NCBI GenBank assembly: GCA_025350465.1
Contig: JANXXU010000011.1
Coordinates: forward strand, 1-64,000
Origin: Alphaproteobacteria bacterium
GTDB taxonomy: Bacteria; Pseudomonadota; Alphaproteobacteria; Micropepsales; Micropepsaceae
Reading direction: 5' to 3'
Length of the DNA stretch: 64,000 nt
Every line of letters begins with the position of its first letter. Position 1 is the stretch's first letter. This document shows positions 27,203-37,700 of the stretch, one piece after another. Both the position numbers and the translations under genes were made by a program. Below the pieces are notes generated by a model. That model saw nothing but the letters and a program-made list of their open reading frames with translations, did not search any database and was not told the DNA's origin.

Positions 27203-28666
27203 TCAGCTCACCAACTTGGCCCGTTCTTGCTTGACGAAGAAAAGGCCCGCGCAGCCGACGCCAAGCAGAATCAGAATCGAGGCAAGGCCGATCGAATTGC
27301 TGTGCGACCATTCCGTGAACCGCGCGACGACGAAGGGCGCCAGAAAAGCTGTTGCCGTGCCCGACAGCGCAAAGAGTCCGAAGAACTCGGCCATCTTCTC
27401 CGTCGGCGCGATGCGCGCCATCATCGTCCGGCTGTTCGCGTAAGAAGCGGTGATGAAGATCGCGATGATGATGACGATGATCACGTAGATGATCTCGGGC
27501 CAGGTCTTAAAGAACGGCAGGCTGTGCACCGGCGGCAGCGTCGTATCGTAGGGGATGAAAAAGAGAATCGTGTCCGGACGCATCGACAGCGAGAGGACAA
27601 GACCTATCATCGTTCCCCCGACCGCGATCAGGAGGCCATTACGGGAGCCGAAGCGATGATCGACCCAGCCGCCAAAAACGCCGCCATAGGTGGCAAAGAC
27701 GCTGAGAATGACACCGTAGACGAGCAGGTCGAGCGTACTCCAGTGGAACGTGGTGGCCGCGTAACCGCCGCCGAAGATCAGCACCGCGTTGCAGCCGTCG
27801 TTGTAGATCATGCGTGCGATTAGGAAGGTCGTGACGTTCTTATAGTTGCGCAGGCTTCTCACCGTGCGCAGCAATGACACGAGGCCGCGCTTCACCGCCG
27901 TGATCGGCCCGAGCGCGATCCCCGGTTGATCGGGGGTGAAGAGGAAGATCGGCAGCCCGAAGATCAGGAACCAAACGGCAAAGAGCGGCCCGACCATGCG
28001 CTCCGGCTCGAAGGCTGCCTTGTCGACGCCGAACAAGGGGTGCGCTGGAATGAATGGCCAATCGACCGCGCCCGGCAGCACGAAACAGATCAGCATGAAA
28101 AGAAACAAAATCACGCCCGACAAATTGCCGAGTGCAAGCGCCAGCCCCGAAAGCTTGCCGACCTTGTCGTCCGGTACCAGCGTCGGCAGCATCGCGTTGT
28201 GAAATACGGCAGTAAAATCGAACGAACACAGCGTTGCGACTAGAATGACGCAGATCGCAAACAGCGACAGTCCTGCCTCGTGCGGCAGCGCATACCAGAG
28301 CACGGTGGCTGTCAGGCCCAGTGAGATCGACCAAATCATGAGCCAAGGTTTGCGACGTCCGCCCGCGTCGGCAATAGCGCCGAGCGCCGGTGCGACCAAA
28401 GCGATGATCAGTCCGGCGAGCGAATTGAGGTCGCCCCACAACGCTTGTCCACGCACCGGATCGCCGACGAGTTGGCTGTAGAAATACGGAGCGAAAATAT
28501 AGATCGTGATCAGCAGGACGTGCGGATTGCGTGCGCCTTCGAAAAGGGCCCACGACCACTGACCCAGCGGCGTGGCGACCTTGCCGCCGCTCGCCGAAAT
28601 ACCTGGCTGCGGTATCGTCCAACCCCTCGGCGCCGAGGGCGCAATATCACTGCCGATGTCACTCAT
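27203..28666 (-). CDS. UMF1-type MFS transporter
   Basis: About 487 residues from ATG 28666 with some 12 membrane helices. The N-terminal WSWALFEGARNPHVLL and PALGAIADAGGRRKPW segments match the UMF1 (Atg22-like) subfamily of the major facilitator superfamily. Substrates of bacterial members are mostly unknown. The frame is open for another 99 codons upstream, but these are unconserved and overlap the divergent EamA gene. Co-transcribed with the FAD monooxygenase. Confidence 0.88.
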   Translation of the reverse strand: MSDIGSDIAPSAPRGWTIPQPGISASGGKVATPLGQWSWALFEGARNPHVLLITIYIFAPYFYSQLVGDPVRGQALWGDLNSLAGLIIALVAPALGAIADAGGRRKPWLMIWSISLGLTATVLWYALPHEAGLSLFAICVILVATLCSFDFTAVFHNAMLPTLVPDDKVGKLSGLALALGNLSGVILFLFMLICFVLPGAVDWPFIPAHPLFGVDKAAFEPERMVGPLFAVWFLIFGLPIFLFTPDQPGIALGPITAVKRGLVSLLRTVRSLRNYKNVTTFLIARMIYNDGCNAVLIFGGGYAATTFHWSTLDLLVYGVILSVFATYGGVFGGWVDHRFGSRNGLLIAVGGTMIGLVLSLSMRPDTILFFIPYDTTLPPVHSLPFFKTWPEIIYVIIVIIIAIFITASYANSRTMMARIAPTEKMAEFFGLFALSGTATAFLAPFVVARFTEWSHSNSIGLASILILLGVGCAGLFFVKQERAKLVS

Positions 28667-28796
28667 GTCGACCCGTTCGTTTCCAATTGTGGTGGCCAAG
28701 CTTAGGCATGGAAATCGCGGGAAGGCGAGCGCCTTGACGCAATCGTGCGCCTCGCGCCAGATGCGTTGACGTCCCCGCCGCAACTCAGTTCCAACC

Positions 28797-29636
28797 ATGA
28801 CCATCCCCTGGCAAGCCGTCGTGGCCGCCCTCGCCGCCGCCATGATGCACGCGGCGTGGAACGCGGGTCTCAAGGCCGGCAAGGATCGCTTGCTCGATGC
28901 TGCGTTGTTGTTCGGCATCGCCGGTTTGATCGGCCTCGTAATCGCACTGACGCGCGCACCCATACATGCCGAAGCGTGGATGTGGATCGGCCTGACGACC
29001 GCGCTGCATCTGCCGTACGTTTATCTTTTGGCGCGCGCCTATGAGCTGGGCGAACTCAGCCACGTCTACACGATCGCGCGCGGCCTGCCGCCGATTATGA
29101 TCACCGTGCTTGCCGCAGCGACGATCGGCGAAGTTCCAAGCCCGATGGCAGCTTTCGGCATTGTCACGATCAGCTTCGGCATCTTAATCGTGGGCTTAAG
29201 TCCCGGCGCGCATCTGCAGGGCACGTTGATTGCCGCCGCGGTCGCGGTGACGATCGCCCTCTACAGCGTCTCCGACGGCATCGGTGTACGCGCCTCGGGC
29301 GATGCGCTTGCTTACAACGCGTGGGTCTTTGTCAGCATCGGCATCGTCGTCGCATTGATGGCACTGACCCTCCGCCGGCGAGATCAGCTCCCCGCCTACA
29401 TGCGTTTGTATTGGCGGCGCGGCGTGATCGGGGGCGCTCTCAGTTTCATCAGCTACGGGCTGGTCTTGTGGGCGATGACGTTCGCGCCGATCGCCGCGGT
29501 CAGCGCCTTTCGCGAGACTTCGGTTGTCTTCGCCGCGCTCTATGGCGTGCTGTTCTTCGGTGAAGCGGCCGGTTCCCGGCGCTTCAGCGGCGCCTTGATC
29601 GTGGCGCTCGGCGCCATCATGCTCAAGTTTGCTTGA
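28797..29636 (+). CDS. EamA/DMT-superfamily transporter
   Basis: 279 residues, ten predicted membrane helices in two five-helix EamA repeats; the second repeat begins near GTLIAAAVAVTIALYSVSDG. Such proteins export or import amino acids, nucleosides or other metabolites; the substrate is not predictable. The start at 28797 is 130 bp from the divergent MFS gene. The last codons overlap the frame leading into the DUF2855 gene, whose Shine-Dalgarno lies across this stop. Confidence 0.88.
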   Translation: MTIPWQAVVAALAAAMMHAAWNAGLKAGKDRLLDAALLFGIAGLIGLVIALTRAPIHAEAWMWIGLTTALHLPYVYLLARAYELGELSHVYTIARGLPPIMITVLAAATIGEVPSPMAAFGIVTISFGILIVGLSPGAHLQGTLIAAAVAVTIALYSVSDGIGVRASGDALAYNAWVFVSIGIVVALMALTLRRRDQLPAYMRLYWRRGVIGGALSFISYGLVLWAMTFAPIAAVSAFRETSVVFAALYGVLFFGEAAGSRRFSGALIVALGAIMLKFA

Positions 29637-29647
29637 GGAGAAATGCG

Positions 29648-30763
29648 ATGACCACGTCGACCGATTTCATCGTCAACCGCGCGAACTTGCCCGAGGGCAC
29701 GTTCGTTACGACCCAATTGAACGAACTCGGGCCCGGACAAATCTTGCTTCGCGTCGACAAATTCGCGTTGACCGCGAACAACATCACCTACGGCGCCGCC
29801 GGCGACACGATCGGCTATTGGAAATTCTTTCCGGCGAAAGACGGTTGGGGCCGAATACCGGTTTGGGGCTATGCCGAAATCGTCGCCTCGAAGAATGAAG
29901 CCATACCCGCCGGCGAGCGCGTCTACGGTTATTTGCCGATGTCGACGCATGTGATTGTCGACGCCGCAAGGGTCACGCCCTCGACCTTCATCGATGGCGC
30001 TGGCCATCGCGCCGCCCTGCCGCCGGTCTACAACCAATATCTGCGCGTCGGTGCAGACCAGGCTTATTTTTCGGGGCGCGAGGACGAAATTGCGCTTTAC
30101 AGGCCGCTATTCTCCACCTCGTTTCTGATCGACGATTTCCTCGCCGAAAACGATTTCTTTGGCGCGCGCAACGTCGTGCTCACCAGTGCCTCGAGCAAGA
30201 CCGCGTTAGGCCTGGCGCAACTCCTTCATGACCACCGGAAGGGTCAGGTCAAGGTCATTGGTTTGACCTCACCCGGGAATCTGCACTTCGTCGAGCGCAC
30301 GGGCTACTACGATCGCATCGTCCTTTATGCCGACGTCAAAGAACTCGATGCGCGAACGCCCACGCTGATGGTCGACTTCGCCGGCGATACGAAACTGCGC
30401 GCTGCGATTCATACGCATTTCGCCGATCAACTGAAATACAGCTGCATCGTCGGCGCCACCCATTGGGAGAGTTTGGCCCGCGGCGCTGGCTCTGTCGCCG
30501 GCGCCAACGCCGAACGCACGCCGCTTCCGGGGGCCAAGCCCATCTTCTTCTTCGCGCCCGACCGCATCGTCAAACGCTCGGCCGATTGGGGGAATGCAGC
30601 CCTAACCAAACGCATCGGCGAGGCATTGTTCGCCTTCGCCGCGTCGGCCAAGCCATGGATGCGCGTGGTCGAAGGCCGTGGCCACAGCGCGGTCGAAAAG
30701 GTCTACGGCGACTTCATCAACGGCAAGACCAACCCGGCCGAAGGCCACATTCTTTCGCTATAG
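29648..30763 (+). CDS. DUF2855 family protein
   Basis: 371 residues from ATG 29648, which has GAGGAG at a 7-nt spacing. The sequence TTQLNELGPGQILLRVDKFALTANNITYG resembles the start of medium-chain dehydrogenase/reductase folds, and DUF2855 members are thought to be remote relatives. No catalytic zinc ligands or clear GxGxxG motif are seen; LTSASSKTALGLAQLL may form the nucleotide site. The function is unknown. Coupled to the EamA transporter gene. Confidence 0.82.
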   Translation: MTTSTDFIVNRANLPEGTFVTTQLNELGPGQILLRVDKFALTANNITYGAAGDTIGYWKFFPAKDGWGRIPVWGYAEIVASKNEAIPAGERVYGYLPMSTHVIVDAARVTPSTFIDGAGHRAALPPVYNQYLRVGADQAYFSGREDEIALYRPLFSTSFLIDDFLAENDFFGARNVVLTSASSKTALGLAQLLHDHRKGQVKVIGLTSPGNLHFVERTGYYDRIVLYADVKELDARTPTLMVDFAGDTKLRAAIHTHFADQLKYSCIVGATHWESLARGAGSVAGANAERTPLPGAKPIFFFAPDRIVKRSADWGNAALTKRIGEALFAFAASAKPWMRVVEGRGHSAVEKVYGDFINGKTNPAEGHILSL

Positions 30764-31145
30764 GCGAGCGCGTCTTGCACTGTGGTCAATTTGTCCTGTC
30801 TGGGTCGATCCCGCTGTTGTTCGCTGTAAAATGCAGGAATCTACAGCGACAAAAATGCTGCACGATGCGCGGTCGCACACTCGGGAAGCCATGCGCCGCG
30901 CACGCAATTCCAGGCACACATCGCGCATTCGGCCGCGACTGCCTCAACTCCAAATCACGATGTCAAAGAACAGCGATCCCGCTTAGCGAGGCGGGGCACA
31001 TACGAGAACAAAAGTAGAACATCGCGGCCCTCGTTGCAAGCAATTTCGACTGCTAAAGCTCGACTTTGTCGCTGGACGATACGCCGCTTAGCGGCGAGCG
31101 GACGGAGATGCGATATGGATTTCGCTGCTTCGACGATGTGCGCCA
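30764..31145. other. Gene-free 382 bp at the left side of a probable islet
   Basis: No frame here is convincing. GC content is visibly lower than in the flanking genes, especially around 30775-30870. A hairpin CGCCGC-TTA-GCGGCG (31082-31096) lies downstream of the DUF2218 stop. It could end that operon but lacks a T-run. The stretch may be decayed coding DNA left by an insertion. Confidence 0.4.
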
Positions 31146-31442
31146 TCAGCGATCTTCGGTTGCTGACCATTCGAATGGCAGAGGCGCTTCTCGAAACGCG
31201 AATCGGTCGAGATGATTGGCGACGGTCTCTTTCAGCCGCTCGACCGATTCCGTATCGTCGGTCTCGATGACGACGAGCAGCGCATCCGCGCTCGCCTCCA
31301 TGGTCGCGACGGCGGAAGGGAAGCGAACCTGTCCTCTGGTCTGCGAGAATTCGACTTCGAATTTGTGGCCCCAATGCTTGCAGAGCTGCTGGAGGTACTT
31401 TGAACCGCTGGCCGTCTTCGCACGGCCTGTGGCAATGGCCAT
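31146..31442 (-). CDS. DUF2218 family protein
   Basis: 98 residues. The KYLQQLCKHWGHKFEVEF opening, the central acidic beta region and HLDRFAFREAPLPFEW ending are characteristic of DUF2218. Such proteins often accompany siderophore or redox genes, but the role is not known. It is the last gene of a minus-strand set: pectin-acetylesterase-like, SDR, DUF2218. Confidence 0.85.
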   Translation of the reverse strand: MAIATGRAKTASGSKYLQQLCKHWGHKFEVEFSQTRGQVRFPSAVATMEASADALLVVIETDDTESVERLKETVANHLDRFAFREAPLPFEWSATEDR

Positions 31443-31484
31443 CTTAAAGCCCTCTCGATTTTGCTTCGCAGCCCAGGCGAGCGT

Positions 31485-32201
31485 TCACCACGGAACGGTG
31501 TGCCCCTCACGGTCGAGATATCGCAGGCCGGGATTGCCCTGCTGCGAGAGCAGCACGTCCACGACTTTGGGAATGGCCTCCTCGACACTGAACGGCGCGT
31601 CCGGTCCGCCCATGGCGGTGCGGATCCAGCCGGGAGCCATCAACACCAGTGCGCGCGGCTCTTCGGCATGACGCGCGGCGTAGCACCGCATGAACTGGTT
31701 CAGAGCGGCCTTGCTTCCACGATATATGTCATTCCTGCCCTTTGCATTGTTGCCGATGCTCCCCTGTCCTGACGACATGATGCCGATCAGCCCGTCCGCA
31801 GGAACAAGGTCCTGCAGTCCCTCTATGACGCGCATCGGGCTCAGGGCATTCGTGACCATGACGCGAACGAACTCCTCCGTGGACACCTCCGCGACGGACT
31901 CGTGGGGGTTGGCGTTGGCGATCCCGGCGTTGTGAAACAGGATGTCGAAGCTGCGGCCGGAGAGACGGTCTCGCAGCGCCGCGATCTGATCCGGCTCTGT
32001 GACGTCGAGGGACTCGATCTCGATGCGGCCCGGATGCTCGTCCGCCAGATTATGCAACTCGGTTCTGGCGCTGCCCTGTATCGTACCAACGACCTTCCAA
32101 CCCCTCGTCAGAAATTCGGCGGCCATGGCGAGGCCAAGACCTCGTGACGCTCCGACGAGGAGAATTGTACCGACGGTGTCGGGTGAAGCGGCTGGGCGCA
32201 T
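31485..32201 (-). CDS. Short-chain dehydrogenase/reductase
   Basis: About 238 residues from ATG 32201 (MRPAASPDTVG). The cofactor motif LLVGASRGLGLAMA, HNAGIAN, MSSGQGS (catalytic Ser) and YRGSK (catalytic YxxxK) form a complete classical SDR. The substrate is unknown. An earlier ATG at 32240 would overlap the upstream gene's stop. It lies 11 nt after the esterase-like gene, so they form one operon. Confidence 0.88.
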   Translation of the reverse strand: MRPAASPDTVGTILLVGASRGLGLAMAAEFLTRGWKVVGTIQGSARTELHNLADEHPGRIEIESLDVTEPDQIAALRDRLSGRSFDILFHNAGIANANPHESVAEVSTEEFVRVMVTNALSPMRVIEGLQDLVPADGLIGIMSSGQGSIGNNAKGRNDIYRGSKAALNQFMRCYAARHAEEPRALVLMAPGWIRTAMGGPDAPFSVEEAIPKVVDVLLSQQGNPGLRYLDREGHTVPW

Positions 32202-32212
32202 GGGTATATCTT

Positions 32213-33376
32213 TCACTGAGGAAATTCGGGGCGCTTCCAATGGTGCTCAGGGGTTTCGCAGTCCACGCAAGCCACGTCCTCCACCGGCTTGCCCGTAACG
32301 GCCGCCGTAAACCAATCGAGGAAGCGCGCGCCGTTGGTCTGACGAGTGTAGAAGCGATCCAGCACGTGAGGACGGCCGCGGTTGTCCAGCGCATTTTTTG
32401 CGAGCACAGCGTCGTAGTACCCCCCGATGACGGCTTCGTCGTGCCCCCAGCTGGTATAGGTGCGGAAATTGGGAACCTTCGCGCGGATATATGCGTGCGC
32501 GTTGTCCAAATTTGCCGCGACATCAGGGGCATCCACGCCCATGAGCTGCATGAAAAGGGCCTGAACAGCATCGTGTCTTTCGTTGTATTGGTGAAAGGTG
32601 ATTTCAGGATGGAGCTTGGCCGCTCGGATATAGAGATCCTCCCATGAGAGGCCGTCTATGCTGATGCCTTCGAAGCCTCGCACCCTTTTTAAAACGTTCG
32701 CCGTCCCCCAGGATTTGAGGAGCGGCGCTAGTTTTTTGCCCACGCGATAGGCACCCCCACCGTCGGCGAAATGGGTGACTGAAGCGTCCGAATAGTGTTG
32801 AGCGACAATATGAGTGTAAACGGGCGACGCGATTGCCCCCGCGCTCCACCCAATCACGGCGACGGTTTTGGGATGCGGGTAAGTCTTGAACATCCAATCC
32901 AAGGCAGACGCCGCATTATCGTAGCCCTTGTGCAGGATATTGATCTTGCCCGCAGGGTGGCCGCCCATTGCGGGTACGTCATAAGTCGTGACCGAGTCGC
33001 CGAGAAAGACGTCTCCGTTGGCGGTGGGAAGATAGACCATCGTATAGTCAGCGAGCGGGTTTTCCGGGTTGTCGGTGTCGAAGACCCCGCCCAAATTGCT
33101 TGGATCCGTTTCAAGGCCGGCAAAGGGCCGGTAAAACGATCTCCCACGCAACGCACAGTTTTCACCTGTCCAGCACGCGCCGCCGCCGGCAAAGATGACG
33201 GTGAGCTTGGCGGGATCGCCTTCCTTCACCCAAAAAGAGTAGGGCGTGCCCTGTGAGCATCCAGGCGCTGCTGCTGGCAGCACATTGCGCCAGTCACGTC
33301 GGACGGATTGAACGGGTTGGGTTGGCAAGACTGTCTCCTCGGCGATGTGCGCTGAGAGGAGGTGCTTGTCAGTCAT
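32213..33376 (-). CDS. Pectin-acetylesterase-like hydrolase
   Basis: About 387 residues from ATG 33376. FAGGGACWTGENC is the oxyanion-side signature of the pectinacetylesterase/NOTUM family, VIGWSAGAIAS holds the nucleophile Ser, and the C-terminal CETPEHHW provides the catalytic His. No signal peptide is evident, which is odd for a polysaccharide esterase, so it may act on a small intracellular ester. It is divergent from the LysR gene and probably controlled by it. Confidence 0.8.
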   Translation of the reverse strand: MTDKHLLSAHIAEETVLPTQPVQSVRRDWRNVLPAAAPGCSQGTPYSFWVKEGDPAKLTVIFAGGGACWTGENCALRGRSFYRPFAGLETDPSNLGGVFDTDNPENPLADYTMVYLPTANGDVFLGDSVTTYDVPAMGGHPAGKINILHKGYDNAASALDWMFKTYPHPKTVAVIGWSAGAIASPVYTHIVAQHYSDASVTHFADGGGAYRVGKKLAPLLKSWGTANVLKRVRGFEGISIDGLSWEDLYIRAAKLHPEITFHQYNERHDAVQALFMQLMGVDAPDVAANLDNAHAYIRAKVPNFRTYTSWGHDEAVIGGYYDAVLAKNALDNRGRPHVLDRFYTRQTNGARFLDWFTAAVTGKPVEDVACVDCETPEHHWKRPEFPQ

Positions 33377-33540
33377 AGGGCGCTGCCTTCGCCCTGCACG
33401 GACATGAAACAGACCGGACCATAGAGTGCTCATGCGTCGCTGATAGCAGCGCGGACTTGATTGCGACAGACGCACAGGCTGCACAATATAGTTGCGTCAG
33501 ACGCTATGTCATAAAGGGGCGAATGGAATAGCGTTCGGCC

Positions 33541-34470
33541 ATGGATGATGTGGACCTGAACCTACTCGTTGCGTTGGACGCGCTGCTTGCCGGGGCCAGC
33601 GTGACTGGGGCAGCGCGGCGCCTCGGCCTGAGTTCTTCCGCCATGAGCCGGACCCTTGCGCGGCTCCGGTCCGCAACAGGCGATCCGCTGCTCGTGCGCG
33701 CCGGGCGCGGGCTCGTGCCCACGCCCTACGCTGCCGAGTTGCGCGAGCACGTCCATGCGCTTAGCCGGGACGTGCTGGCGGTCCTCCGCCCACGCGTCAG
33801 CCAGCTGGACATCGCTTCGCTCGAACGGACCTTCACCATTCGAGCGAACGAAGGGTTTGTTGCCGCCCTTTCCGCTTCCCTGGTCGCAACTATCACCGAG
33901 GCTGCGCCGCGCGTCCGCCTGCGTTTCGCGCCCAAGCCCGAGAAGGATGCGCGCCCGCTCCGGGAGGGGCAGATTGATTTGGAGATCGGCGTGCTGGGCG
34001 CCTTCGCACCGGAGGTTCGCACGCAGGCTTTGTTTCGAGACAGATTCGTCGGGGTGGCTCGGATCGGGCATCCGCTTTTTTCTGGAACAGATATTACGCC
34101 CGAAAAATATGCGGCTTGCGATCATGTTGTTGCGTCACGGAAAGGAGAATTCACCGGACCAGTTGACGACGCACTCGAAGAACTTGGGCTCCAACGGACG
34201 ACATCGGTTGTTGTGCCGGGATTTCCTGATGCGATGCGGATCGCTCGTCACTCGGATTTGGTCGCGCTCGTGCCGCGCTCGTGCCTCGGCGATAGCCTTG
34301 CGAACGATCAGGCAGCGGCAACAGGACTTCAGAGCTTCGAGCTTCCGGTTCGCACGCCGGAGATCGTGATTTCGGCGATGTGGCATCCTCGTGTGGACGC
34401 CGACCCGGCACATCGCTGGCTTCGTGACACCGTGGTCTCAGTGTGCCGGACGGCCAATCCGCAACGCTGA
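33541..34470 (+). CDS. LysR-family regulator
   Basis: 309 residues. The N-terminal winged helix is standard: DLNLLVALDALLAGASVTGAARRL, then GLSSSAMSRTLARLR and DPLLVRAGRGLVPT. A periplasmic-binding-like effector domain follows. It is divergent from the esterase/SDR/DUF2218 operon with 164 bp between starts, the usual arrangement for LysR control of a neighbouring operon. The 267 bp after its stop hold no gene that I can support. Confidence 0.92.
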   Translation: MDDVDLNLLVALDALLAGASVTGAARRLGLSSSAMSRTLARLRSATGDPLLVRAGRGLVPTPYAAELREHVHALSRDVLAVLRPRVSQLDIASLERTFTIRANEGFVAALSASLVATITEAAPRVRLRFAPKPEKDARPLREGQIDLEIGVLGAFAPEVRTQALFRDRFVGVARIGHPLFSGTDITPEKYAACDHVVASRKGEFTGPVDDALEELGLQRTTSVVVPGFPDAMRIARHSDLVALVPRSCLGDSLANDQAAATGLQSFELPVRTPEIVISAMWHPRVDADPAHRWLRDTVVSVCRTANPQR

Positions 34471-34737
34471 CGATGGCAGAGCTTGCAAGGCCCTGCCGTT
34501 TCAGAAATATACCGTGGGAAAAGATCAAGAGAGTCGCTTTGGACCCTTGGCAAGGACCTTACGCCAAATTTCGTCAAATTCCGGAAGTTTCGAAGGCGTC
34601 ATCCAGTGGCATGAATCAAGGGTGCGTTCCAGCAATTCCAGGAGCGAGCGGCCATTGTATGTGCCGCTTCCTCAGGCTCTCCAAGAAAGCCTTCAGCGGT
34701 TCGCGATCTGAAGACGGCAGATACATTCCCGATTTCG

Positions 34738-37700
34738 CTAAGCGTCGAGCAAATCGCGGATCTGGCTCGCCGCCAAGGTCAACCGCGCCACGGTGAAGGC
34801 GCCTGAGCGCTCAAGATCGCCGATCAAGTGACCGACACGGTCGACCTGATCGCGATGTGCATTGGCCCAGGCTTCGACGGCGGCGTTGCCGGCCGCGCGA
34901 TCGTCGCCTTGCGTTCCGTTCGAGAGCGCGCGTGCCGCCAGCGCGCGCTGATGGACGAAGAGATCGTCGATCAACCGGCGCACGGCGAGGCGATCCCAGT
35001 GCTCGGGTAAATTCATTCGCTCGGCCGCAAGGCGCAGGCGGTCGACGCAAATCGTGCGCGCCGCGGCGAAATAGGCGCCCGCGACCATATCCAGCGGTTT
35101 CTGTGTCTCGAGCGCCAGGCGCACGATATCGGGCGTCGCGCCCATCGCCGGAAGGGCCGCCACGTCGTCGGCGAGGTCGTCGGGTACGCCCGCCGCGCGT
35201 AGCTCCGCGATGTGATCCTCGATCGATTGCGACTCGGCTTTGGACACGAGCGTCGAGAATGTTCCGCGCAGGTTCTCGACCCCCTTTGCGAAGGTGGCGA
35301 TCGTGTCGCCGATTTCGGCTGACGGCGCGACGTGCCGCACGAACCACAGGGTTTGTCGCGTCAGGTGTCCGATCACCTTGGCATGCATCGCGAGTTGCAC
35401 GTTTGCCGCGACCTGGTTGTCGAGCGCGTTGATGCGTGCTGTGACCTTGTCGACCGCAAAGGCGCCGACCGCGATAGTATACGCCCGCATCAGAGCCGGT
35501 GCTTCGACGCCGCTCGCTTCCTTCAACCGGTGCATGAACAGCGGTCCGCCGCGGTTGACCAGGTCGTTGTCGAGCATCGTCCCGATGATTTCGCGCCGTA
35601 GGCGGTGCTGCGCCAAGCCGCGCGGACAACGCTCGGCCGCTTCCTTTGGAAAATAGGCTTTGAGCGTCGTCGTGTAATAAGGGTCGTCAGGCAGCGACGA
35701 GGCGTTGATCTCATCGAAGAGCTGGAGCTTGGCGTAGGCGAGGAGCACCGCAAGTTCCGGTCGCGTCAAACCTTCGTTCCGGTTGCCGCGTTCGCGCATC
35801 GTGTCGTTCGACGGCAATCCCTCGACTGCGCGATTCAAGCGACCTTCGCGCTCGAGCGCAGACATAAAGCGCGCGTGGCCGTCGCGATCTCCGATCGAAC
35901 CGCTTTGCGCAACGCTCAAGGCGCCCGTTTGATTGTAATTATCGGCGAGTACCAGCGCGCCAACCTCGTCCGTCAGTTTGGCCAAGAACGCATCGCGCTC
36001 GCCGCCTTTGAACTCGCCGGCGCCGATGGCTGTATTCATCAAAATCTTGAGATTGACCTCATGATCCGAGGTGTCGACGCCCGCCGAGTTGTCGATGGCG
36101 TCCGTGTTGATGCGCCCGCCCGCTTGCGCGTATTCGATGCGCGCAGCTTGTGTCATGCCCAAATTGGCGCCTTCGCCGACGACCTTGGCGCGAATTTCGC
36201 GCCCGTCGATCCGTACGGCGTCGTTCGCCTTGTCGCCGGCGTCGATATTCGACTGCGTCGACGATTTGACGAACGTGCCGATGCCGCCGAACCAGAGGAG
36301 GTCGACCTGCGTCTTTAACAGGGCGCGCATCAACTCGGCCGGCTCGGCATCCTTGCCGGCGAGACCCGTTAGCTTTTGCACTTCCGGCGACAGCGGAATG
36401 CGCTTCATGGCGCGCGAATAGACGCCGCCGCCTTTGGAAATTTTCGACTGGTCGTAATCCGCCCACGACGAGCGGGGCAACGCGAAGATGCGTTCGCGCT
36501 CGGCAAAGCTCGCCGCCACATCGGGATCGGGGTCGAGGAAAATGTCGCGATGGTCGAAGGCAGCGACGAGTTTAGTGACGCGCGACAGCAGCATACCGTT
36601 GCCGAACACGTCGCCGGACATGTCGCCGACGCCGACGACCGTGAACTGCGTCGACTGAATGTCGGTTCCCATCTCGCGGAAGTGACGTTTGACGGCCTCC
36701 CACGCGCCTTTGGCGGTGATGCCCATTTTCTTGTGATCGTAACCGACCGAGCCGCCGCTCGCGAACGCGTCGCCCAGCCAAAACCCGTATTCGGCCGAGA
36801 TGCCGTTCGCGATATCGGAGAACGTCGCTGTGCCCTTGTCGGCCGCGACCACGAGATAGGGGTCGTCCTCGTCTTGGCGCACGACGTTCTTGGGCGGAAC
36901 GATCTTGCCGTCAGCCGCGATATTGTCGGTCAAGTCGAGGAGCGAAGCGATAAATGTCTTGTACGCGGCCACGCCGCCCGCAAGCCAAGCTTCGCGGTTG
37001 GACGGCGCCGGCAGTTTTTTTGGATAGAAGCCGCCCTTCGATCCGACAGGCACGATGACCGCGTTCTTCACCTGCTGCGCTTTAACGAGACCCAGGACCT
37101 CTGTGCGGAAATCTTCGCGCCGGTCCGACCAGCGAATGCCGCCGCGCGCCACTTTGCCGAAGCGCAAATGCACGCCTTCGACTTCCGGCGAATAAACGAA
37201 GATCTCGACCATCGGGCGTGGCAGCGGCAGGTCTTCGATCTTCCGGCTGTCGACCTTGAAGGCGAGAGCGGGCCTGAACGAGCCATCGGCTGCCTTCTGC
37301 CAATAGTTTGTGCGCAGCATTGATTGAATGACGTTGCGCAAGCGCCGGATGATGCGGTCGTCGTCGAGGCTCGGCACCTTGGCGAGCGCGTCATCGATCT
37401 CGGCTGTTGTTTGCTTCTCGGCGTCCTCGCGATTTTGCATCGCGGGGTCGAAGCGCGCCTTGAACAGGCGCACCAGTGCCGAAGCGATGCGCGGATTGCG
37501 CGTCAACGCCTCTTCCACCAGCGCTTGGCTGAAAGGGAACGCGGCTTGACGCAGGAACTTGGCGACGGCACGCAGCACGCTGACGTCGCGCCAAGGCACT
37601 TCGGCGTAGAGGGTCAGCCGATTGAAGCCGTCGCTTTCGGCGTGCGAGCGCCAGACCGCGAGGAACGCCTCTTCAAACAAGCGAATCGCGTTTTCGCGTT

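Noticed and set aside
26318-27823. 501-codon open frame on the plus strand
   Set aside because: Opposite the FAD monooxygenase and MFS genes; the translation has no recognisable domain and is Arg/Asp-rich.
28667-28963. N-terminal extension of the MFS transporter frame
   Set aside because: The extra 99 residues are basic, unconserved and run under the start of the divergent EamA gene.
31082-31096. Hairpin CGCCGC-TTA-GCGGCG considered as an integron attC or terminator
   Set aside because: There are no conserved integron core sites, no integrase and no T-run.
34329-34711. Short frames on both strands after the LysR gene
   Set aside because: They overlap LysR or lack a ribosome site and family motifs.
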